A stretch of DNA of 64,000 nt from Kluyvera georgiana ATCC 51603 (GTDB lineage: Bacteria > Pseudomonadota > Gammaproteobacteria > Enterobacterales > Enterobacteriaceae). The DNA lies in the NCBI RefSeq assembly GCF_001654985.1, contig NZ_LXEU01000005.1, positions 1 through 64,000 of the forward strand, written 5' to 3'. A program made the position numbers and the translations under genes. Shown here in pieces: positions 56,431-64,000 of this stretch. The notes under the pieces are model-generated. The model ran no database searches and was not told the origin of the DNA. It was given only the letters and a program-made list of their open reading frames with translations. Position 1 is the stretch's first letter. Each line of letters begins with the position of its first letter.

Positions 56431-57096
56431 ATGGAGAGTCCAGAAGCCCTCATGCCGCGTGAAAAGATGCAGCGGTACGGGATTGAGTCGCTCACGGATG
56501 TTGAGCTACTGGCGCTATTTTTGCGCACCGGCACGCGGGAAAAAACCGTATTATGTTTCTCGCAGGACCTGTTGCGCCATTTCGGTTCGCTGTATGGCCT
56601 GCTTTCGGCGACCGAAAAAGCAATAACCCAGATCGACGGTATAGGTATTGCCAAGTATGCCCAGCTTAAGGGCATTGCCGAGCTGGCGCGTCGCTACTTT
56701 AGCCTGCGGGTGCTGTCTGAAGATTCCCTGCTGAGCCCGGAGATGACGCGTGAGTTTCTGCAAAGCCAGCTCGCCGACGAGGAGCGGGAAATCTTTGTGG
56801 TGATCTTTCTCGATAATCAACATCGGGTACTCAAACACAGTCGACTTTTTTCCGGCACCCTCAGCCACGTTGAAGTGCATCCGCGCGAAATTGTACGAGA
56901 AGCCATCAAAGTAAATGCTGCTGCGGTGATCCTGGCACATAATCATCCATCGGGTCATGCGGAGCCGAGTAAATCAGACAGACTTATTACCGAAAGGGTG
57001 GTAAAATGTTGCCAATTCATGGATGTACGTGTGCTTGACCATCTGGTTATTGGCCGCGGTGAGTACGTTTCTTTTGCCGAACGCGGTTGGATTTAG
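56431..57096 (+). CDS. radC: Chromosomal RadC-family protein (YicR)
   Basis: The 221-residue protein has an N-terminal HhH-like region ([40 protein letters not shown]) and a JAB domain with [15 protein letters not shown] and [14 protein letters not shown]. It ends [14 protein letters not shown]. Despite its name a repair role is not established. CAGAGGAGGCC precedes the start. In K-12 the N-terminus differs slightly. Confidence 0.95.
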   Translation: MESPEALMPREKMQRYGIESLTDVELLALFLRTGTREKTVLCFSQDLLRHFGSLYGLLSATEKAITQIDGIGIAKYAQLKGIAELARRYFSLRVLSEDSLLSPEMTREFLQSQLADEEREIFVVIFLDNQHRVLKHSRLFSGTLSHVEVHPREIVREAIKVNAAAVILAHNHPSGHAEPSKSDRLITERVVKCCQFMDVRVLDHLVIGRGEYVSFAERGWI

Positions 57097-57294
57097 CGGT
57101 TTATTACGCGATCCACCGGGATCTTTGTCTGTTCGGGACTTGAGCATAACGCCGGGTCAGCGTATACTACGCCACCTTTGAGAATCTCGGGTTTGGCATT
57201 TGGGCCTGGCAATCGAGAGTTCACTTAGAACTACGCGATGACCGGGCTGTAAAGCCTGACGAGGCGCCGATACCCCATACGAAGCTCGAGCTAA

Positions 57295-57552
<258 letters not shown>

Positions 57553-57571
57553 GTACTTAACGAGGAAATAA

Positions 57572-57742
<171 letters not shown>

Positions 57743-57760
57743 TTTTAGTTTCGATGTAGC

Positions 57761-57788
57761 AAAAAACCTCGCCTCGGCGGGGTTTTTT
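57761..57788 (+). terminator. rpmBG terminator
   Basis: AAAAAACC...GGTTTTTT stem with GC-rich top (CGCC/GGCG), 18 bases after rpmG. Confidence 0.9.
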
Positions 57789-57840
57789 GTTTTCTGCGCG
57801 TCCCCATAATAGAGACATCAGTATTCGAGCCGGAGACGTT

Positions 57841-58650
57841 ATGCCTGAATTACCCGAAGTTGAAACCAGCCGCCGCGGCATTGAACCCCATCTGGTCGGA
57901 GCTACCATTCAGTACGCCGTGATTCGCAACGGACGCCTACGCTGGCCCGTCTCTGATGAAATCTACCGTCTGAGTGACAAACCGGTGCTGAGCGTCCAAC
58001 GACGCGCCAAATACCTGCTGCTTGAGCTGCCTGACGGCTGGATCATCATCCATCTGGGTATGTCGGGAAGTTTACGCATTCTGGCGGAAGAACTGCCGGC
58101 GGAAAAACACGATCACGTGGACCTGGTGATGAGTAACGGTAAAGTGCTGCGCTACACCGACCCAAGGCGCTTTGGCGCCTGGCTGTGGACGCCGGTACTG
58201 GAAGGACACAGTGTGCTTGCTCATCTCGGCCCTGAGCCGTTGAGCGCGGAATTTAGCGCGGATTATCTGCAGGCGAGATGTGCGAAGAAAAAAACGGCGA
58301 TTAAACCCTGGCTGATGGATAATAAGCTGGTGGTGGGCGTCGGCAATATCTATGCCAGCGAGTCGCTGTTTTCCGCGCGGATCCATCCGGATCGGCTGGC
58401 GTCGTCGCTATCGGTGGAAGAGTGCGAACGACTGGTTGCGGCGATCAAAGCGGTGCTGCAACGATCGATTGAGCAGGGTGGAACCACGCTAAAAGATTTC
58501 CTGCAAAGCGACGGCAAGCCGGGCTACTTTGCGCAGGAGCTACAGGTGTACGGGCGGAAAGGGGAAGCCTGTCGGGTATGCGGGACGCCGATTATCGCCA
58601 GCAAACATGCGCAGAGAGCAACATTTTATTGCCGGCAGTGCCAGAAGTAA
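57841..58650 (+). CDS. mutM: Formamidopyrimidine-DNA glycosylase
   Basis: The 269-residue repair enzyme removes 8-oxoguanine. Pro1 and Glu2 of the processed N-terminus ([17 protein letters not shown]), the H2TH region [13 protein letters not shown] and the zinc finger [15 protein letters not shown]...CRQC are present. CGGAGACGTT precedes the start at 57841; an 18-residue upstream reading is rejected. Length equals E. coli MutM. Confidence 0.98.
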   Translation: MPELPEVETSRRGIEPHLVGATIQYAVIRNGRLRWPVSDEIYRLSDKPVLSVQRRAKYLLLELPDGWIIIHLGMSGSLRILAEELPAEKHDHVDLVMSNGKVLRYTDPRRFGAWLWTPVLEGHSVLAHLGPEPLSAEFSADYLQARCAKKKTAIKPWLMDNKLVVGVGNIYASESLFSARIHPDRLASSLSVEECERLVAAIKAVLQRSIEQGGTTLKDFLQSDGKPGYFAQELQVYGRKGEACRVCGTPIIASKHAQRATFYCRQCQK

Positions 58651-58697
58651 CCACGTTGCCCGGCCAGGCTAGCGCCGCCGGGGGAACGCACAGAGGC

Positions 58698-60463
<1,766 letters not shown>

Positions 60464-60789
60464 AATAAATAGCTGAGTTATGAATGTGCTGTGGATTCTA
60501 AGTATTTAGCTAAGGCTTTACCATTACTTTTGCTGTTTTTGGTCTAAATTATCCACAGCACAGGGGCTGGCCGTGGATATCACTGCCGAACCCCCTTTTT
60601 TATACTGTTCATTGCGGTTAACACCCATGGATATTTGGGGGCTGGCAAAGCCGGCGTTATGGCAAGGGTAATGATTTTAATTAAATGATTTATAAGTGAA
60701 AAAAACTTTATTTGCGCGAAAGCTATCCGGTTCGGATTGCGGCTCAAGAAGTGGTACACTAGCGCATCAAAATAAGTGCAATATCAGTA

Positions 60790-60829
60790 ATCAGGTAGCT
60801 GTTGAGCCTGGGGCGGTAGCGTGCTTTTT
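60790..60829 (+). promoter_or_regulatory. JUMPstart with ops element (RfaH recruitment)
   Basis: CAGGTAGCTGTTGAGCCTGG then GGCGGTAGCGTG (ops, 60812-60823) lie in the leader of waaQ. RfaH loads on RNA polymerase paused at ops and suppresses termination along the waa operon. The intergenic region 60464-60868 contains no gene; a TACACT box at 60755 may be the -10. Confidence 0.92.
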
Positions 60830-60868
60830 TCCTACTTTTACCGGAAAATCTCAACCAAAGAGTCGCTT

Positions 60869-61936
60869 GTGGAAAAGCCATTTCGAAAAATTCTGGTCAT
60901 TAAAATGCGTTTTCACGGGGATATGTTGCTCACTACTCCCGTTATTAGCACGCTGAAACGCCATTATCCTGAGGCGAAGGTTGATGCCCTGCTGTACCAG
61001 GACACGATCCCTATTTTGTCTGAGAATCCTGCAATCAACGCGCTGTATGGTATTAAAAATAAAAAAGCCAAAACGGCAGAGAAAATAACCAATTTCGTCA
61101 GTCTCATTAGGGTATTGCGCGCCAATAAATACGATCTCGTCATCAATATGGCAGACCAGTGGATGGCGGCGGTGCTGGTACGCCTGTTGAACGCGCCAAT
61201 GAGTATCTCGCAGGACTATCAGCACCGGCAGTCGGCCTTTTGGCGCAACAGTTTCACACATCTTGCACCTCTGACAGGCAGTAACGTCGTTGAGAGCAAC
61301 CTCTCGGTGCTGGCCCCTCTGGGGCTTGATTCGCATGTGGCTGAGACGACCATGAGCTATAACCCAGTCTGCTGGCAGCGTGTGCGCGCCGAGCTTGATA
61401 AAGCTGGCGTTGGCGAGCGCTACGTGGTGATCCAGCCGACGGCGCGGCAGATATTTAAGTGCTGGGAGAACGAGAAATTCTCCCGGGTGATTGATGCTCT
61501 GCACGATCGCGGGATAGAGGTGGTGCTGACTTCCGGGCCGGGTGTGGACGATCTGGCCTGCGTGAACGCGATTGCTCAAGGCTGTCAGCAGCCGCCAGTG
61601 ACGGCGCTGGCCGGTAAAGTTAGCTTCCCGGAACTGGGGGCATTGATTGACCACGCCGCGTTGTTTATCGGCGTCGACTCCGCGCCGGGACATATTGCGG
61701 CTGCGGTCAAAACGCCGCTGATTGCGCTATTTGGTGCGACGGACCATATTTTCTGGCGCCCGTGGTCGGACAATATGATTCAGTTCTGGGCCGGTGACTA
61801 TCGGCCGATGCCGCCGCGCGAGCAGCGTAACCGCAATGAAATGTATCTTGCGGTTATTCCGGCCGAGGACGTCATTGCAGCTATCGACAAAATTCTGCCT
61901 GTTCACGAGGCCGAATCTGCAACAGGTGAAGCATGA
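60869..61936 (+). CDS. waaQ: LPS heptosyltransferase III WaaQ
   Basis: The 355-residue GT9 enzyme adds the side-branch heptose III. Motifs are VIKMRFHGDMLLTTPVISTL, QPTARQIFKCWENEKFS and FIGVDSAPGHIAAAVKTPLI. The GTG at 60869 is preferred because the GTG at 60821 lies inside the ops element; AAGAGTCG precedes it. It is first in the waaQGP operon and its stop overlaps the waaG start. Confidence 0.95.
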   Translation: MEKPFRKILVIKMRFHGDMLLTTPVISTLKRHYPEAKVDALLYQDTIPILSENPAINALYGIKNKKAKTAEKITNFVSLIRVLRANKYDLVINMADQWMAAVLVRLLNAPMSISQDYQHRQSAFWRNSFTHLAPLTGSNVVESNLSVLAPLGLDSHVAETTMSYNPVCWQRVRAELDKAGVGERYVVIQPTARQIFKCWENEKFSRVIDALHDRGIEVVLTSGPGVDDLACVNAIAQGCQQPPVTALAGKVSFPELGALIDHAALFIGVDSAPGHIAAAVKTPLIALFGATDHIFWRPWSDNMIQFWAGDYRPMPPREQRNRNEMYLAVIPAEDVIAAIDKILPVHEAESATGEA

Positions 61937-63060
61937 TGATCGTTGCATTCTGTCTGTATAAGTACTTTCCCTTCGGTGGTCTGCAGCGCGACTTTATGCG
62001 CATTGCTCAGACCGTTGCGGATCGCGGCCATCAGGTGCGCGTTTATACGCAAGTCTGGGAGGGGGAGTGCCCCGATGCTTTTGAGTTAATTCGGGTTCCG
62101 GTGAAATCCCATACCAACCACGGTCGCAACGTGGAATATTATACGTGGGTGCAAAACCACCTGCACGAGCATCCGGTCGCCAGGGTCGTGGGCTTTAATA
62201 AGATGCCTGGGCTGGATGTCTATTACGCCGCCGACGTGTGTTACGCCGAGAAAGTGGCGCAGGAGAAAGGCTTCTTTTATCGCCTGACGTCACGCTATCG
62301 CCACTATGCGGCGTTCGAGCGCGCCACGTTTGAACACGGTAAGCCGACGCAGTTGCTGATGCTGACGGACAAGCAAATTGCGGATTTCCAGAAGCACTAT
62401 CAGACCGAGCCTGAACGTTTTCATATTTTGCCGCCGGGGATTTATCCGGATAGAAAATACAGTCAGCAGATTCCGAACGCCCGTCAGGTTTATCGACAGA
62501 AGAACGGTTTGACTGAATCGCAGAATGTATTGCTGCAGGTGGGATCCGACTTTACGCGCAAAGGCGTGGATCGCACTTTGTCCGCGATAGCTTCACTGCC
62601 GGAAAGCCTGCGTCATAATACGCAGCTGTTTATCGTAGGCCAGGATAAGCCGGGGAAATTCGCCGCGCTGGCTGAGAAATACGGCATTCAACGCAACGTC
62701 CACTTTTTCTCCGGGCGCAATGACGTGGCGGAACTGATGGCGGCGGCGGATTTACTGCTGCACCCGGCCTATCAGGAGGCGGCAGGCATCGTGCTGCTGG
62801 AGGCGGTGACGGCCGGCCTGCCGGTGTTAACCACCAGCGTGTGCGGCTATGCACACTATATTGCGGACGCCAACTGCGGCACGGTGATTGAAGAACCCTT
62901 CCGACAAGAAGCCTTGAATGAGATTCTCCTTAAGGCGTTAACCCAGCCAGCGCTTCGCGCAGCGTGGGCGGAAAATGCGCGCAACTACGCCGATACACAG
63001 GACTTATACAGTCTGGCAGAGAAAGCGGCAGACATCATAATAGGTGATTTGGATGGTTGA
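61936..63060 (+). CDS. waaG: LPS glucosyltransferase I WaaG
   Basis: The 374-residue GT4 enzyme adds glucose I to heptose II. It starts [20 protein letters not shown], has the HTNHGRN block and the GT4 EX7E motif in [20 protein letters not shown]. The ATG at 61936 gives the E. coli length; an ATG three bases earlier is an alternative. The gene overlaps waaQ and waaP. Confidence 0.97.
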   Translation: MIVAFCLYKYFPFGGLQRDFMRIAQTVADRGHQVRVYTQVWEGECPDAFELIRVPVKSHTNHGRNVEYYTWVQNHLHEHPVARVVGFNKMPGLDVYYAADVCYAEKVAQEKGFFYRLTSRYRHYAAFERATFEHGKPTQLLMLTDKQIADFQKHYQTEPERFHILPPGIYPDRKYSQQIPNARQVYRQKNGLTESQNVLLQVGSDFTRKGVDRTLSAIASLPESLRHNTQLFIVGQDKPGKFAALAEKYGIQRNVHFFSGRNDVAELMAAADLLLHPAYQEAAGIVLLEAVTAGLPVLTTSVCGYAHYIADANCGTVIEEPFRQEALNEILLKALTQPALRAAWAENARNYADTQDLYSLAEKAADIIIGDLDG

Positions 63061-63850
63061 GCTGAAAGAACCGCTGGCCACGTTGTGGCGCGGAAAAGAT
63101 GCTTTTGAAGAAGTGAAGCATCTGCAGGGCGAAGTCTTCCGGGAACTGGAAACGCGTCGCACCCTGCGTTTCGAACTGGCGGGCAACAGCTATTTTCTGA
63201 AATGGCACCGTGGAACCTCTCTCAAAGAGATCGTCAAAAACCTGATTTCACTGCGTATGCCGGTGCTGGGTGCTGACCGCGAGTGGAATGCGATCCACCG
63301 CCTGCATGACGTGGGTGTTGATACCATGCACGGCGTTGGTTTCGGCGAGAAAGGTCTGAACCCGTTAACCCGTACATCCTTCATCATCACCGAAGATCTC
63401 ACACCAACCATCAGCCTTGAAGACTACTGTGCAGACTGGGTGACAAACCCACCGACGCCCGTGGTGAAACGTATGCTGATTAAACGCGTCGCGACGATGG
63501 TGCGCAAAATGCACCTGAGCGGGATTAACCACCGCGACTGTTATATCTGCCATTTCTTGCTGCATCTGCCGTTTAGCGGTGAAGAAGAAACGTTGAAGAT
63601 TTCGGTTATTGACCTGCATCGTGCGCAAATTCGCGATCGTGTTCCACGTCGCTGGCGCGATAAAGATCTGATTGGGTTGTATTTTTCATCGATGAATATC
63701 GGGCTAACCCAGCGCGATGTTTTTCGCTTTATGCAGATTTATTTTGCGCAGCCGCTTAGAGACGTGATGAAACAGGAACAGGCGCTGATGGCGAAAGCTG
63801 AAGAAAAAGCGAATAAAATCAAAGAGCGAACGCTCAGAAAGTCGTTGTAA
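63053..63850 (+). CDS. waaP: LPS core heptose(I) kinase WaaP
   Basis: The 265-residue kinase phosphorylates heptose I. Kinase-like motifs are [19 protein letters not shown] with the ATP-binding lysine, [15 protein letters not shown] with the catalytic Asp, and [13 protein letters not shown]. The start at MVELKEP gives the E. coli length and overlaps the waaG end by 8 bases. Confidence 0.97.
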   Translation: MVELKEPLATLWRGKDAFEEVKHLQGEVFRELETRRTLRFELAGNSYFLKWHRGTSLKEIVKNLISLRMPVLGADREWNAIHRLHDVGVDTMHGVGFGEKGLNPLTRTSFIITEDLTPTISLEDYCADWVTNPPTPVVKRMLIKRVATMVRKMHLSGINHRDCYICHFLLHLPFSGEEETLKISVIDLHRAQIRDRVPRRWRDKDLIGLYFSSMNIGLTQRDVFRFMQIYFAQPLRDVMKQEQALMAKAEEKANKIKERTLRKSL

Positions 63851-63865
63851 CGTTTGGGGCAGAGC

Positions 63866-64000
63866 ATGGCATATTCGTATTTAAATGCGGAAGAGATGAT
63901 CACAGAAACGATTGTCTTTGATGAGCGTGAAGCGGCGCAGGGCCGTTTGCCGTTCCATATCGCTTACGGTATTGATAAGAACTTTCTCTTCGGTTGTGGA
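63866..64000 (+). CDS. GT8 core glucosyl/galactosyltransferase (WaaO/WaaI type), 5' part only
   Basis: The first 45 residues run off the window edge. NAEEMITETIVFDE and FHIAYGIDKNFLFGCG match the start of WaaO/WaaI, the alpha-1,3 transferases that act on glucose I of the outer core. It begins 15 bases after waaP. The sugar donor cannot be told from this fragment. Confidence 0.85.
   Translation, partial: MAYSYLNAEEMITETIVFDEREAAQGRLPFHIAYGIDKNFLFGCG

Overview
The window is enterobacterial chromosome. From about 20.3 kb to the end it follows the gene content and order of the Escherichia/Salmonella/Citrobacter group: selC, yicJI, yicH, xanP, gltS, the recG-trmH-spoT-rpoZ-gmk operon, ligB, yicG, yicC, rph-pyrE, slmA, dut, coaBC, radC, rpmBG, mutM, coaD, waaA and the start of the waaQGP operon. 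REP/BIME and ERIC intergenic repeats are present. waaA is directly followed by coaD with no waaE between them, and the core operon begins waaQ-waaG-waaP then a GT8 glucosyltransferase. This points away from Klebsiella and towards an E. coli/Salmonella/Citrobacter-like lineage. The species cannot be fixed from the sequence alone.

Positions 1-20300 are accessory DNA at the 3' end of the selenocysteine tRNA gene selC. Two P4-type integrative islands sit in tandem. Only the integrase of the left island is inside the window (1-684). The right island (about 991-20300, 19.3 kb) is complete. It is bounded by a selC-3'-like direct repeat at 966-990 and by selC itself at 20305. From its integrase inward it holds: a two-gene module of an unknown 209-residue protein and an HTH-ImmA/IrrE metallopeptidase with a possible operator; a GC-rich metal cargo (RcnA-like Ni/Co exporter, RcnR-like sensor, NreB-like MFS pump, chrBA chromate resistance, and a HupE-like three-gene set); and a decayed P4-like backbone (Gp2-like replication protein, AlpA). 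These are followed by an unknown 433-residue protein, a compact four-gene operon with two exported proteins behind a dense cluster of GATC sites, and a CP4-57/CP4-44-like tail (YafZ/YfjQ, RadC-like, YeeT-like, CbeA antitoxin, CbtA toxin).

Just upstream of selC lies a second, diverged selC-like tRNA gene with its own copy of the promoter. Most stems are kept by paired changes, but one base is missing from the acceptor stem. The same missing base is seen in the island att repeat.

Between gltS and recG, which are neighbours in E. coli K-12, sits a 10.5 kb block: glpK, glpF, zapB, sbp, cdh, an SLC13-type transporter, tpiA, yiiQ, yiiR, fpr, glpX. Compared with the K-12 order (sbp...glpX-glpK-glpF-zapB at another locus), this block is a circular permutation with every strand preserved. 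That is the order expected if a circle formed by joining zapB to sbp were reinserted after opening between glpX and glpK. It separates glpX from glpFK and places it downstream of recG.

The rest is core metabolism and envelope: xyloside uptake and hydrolysis (yicJI), xanthine and glutamate uptake, glycerol catabolism, sulfate binding, ppGpp metabolism, pyrimidine synthesis with its attenuator, CoA synthesis, DNA repair, ribosomal proteins, and LPS inner-core assembly under JUMPstart/ops (RfaH) control.
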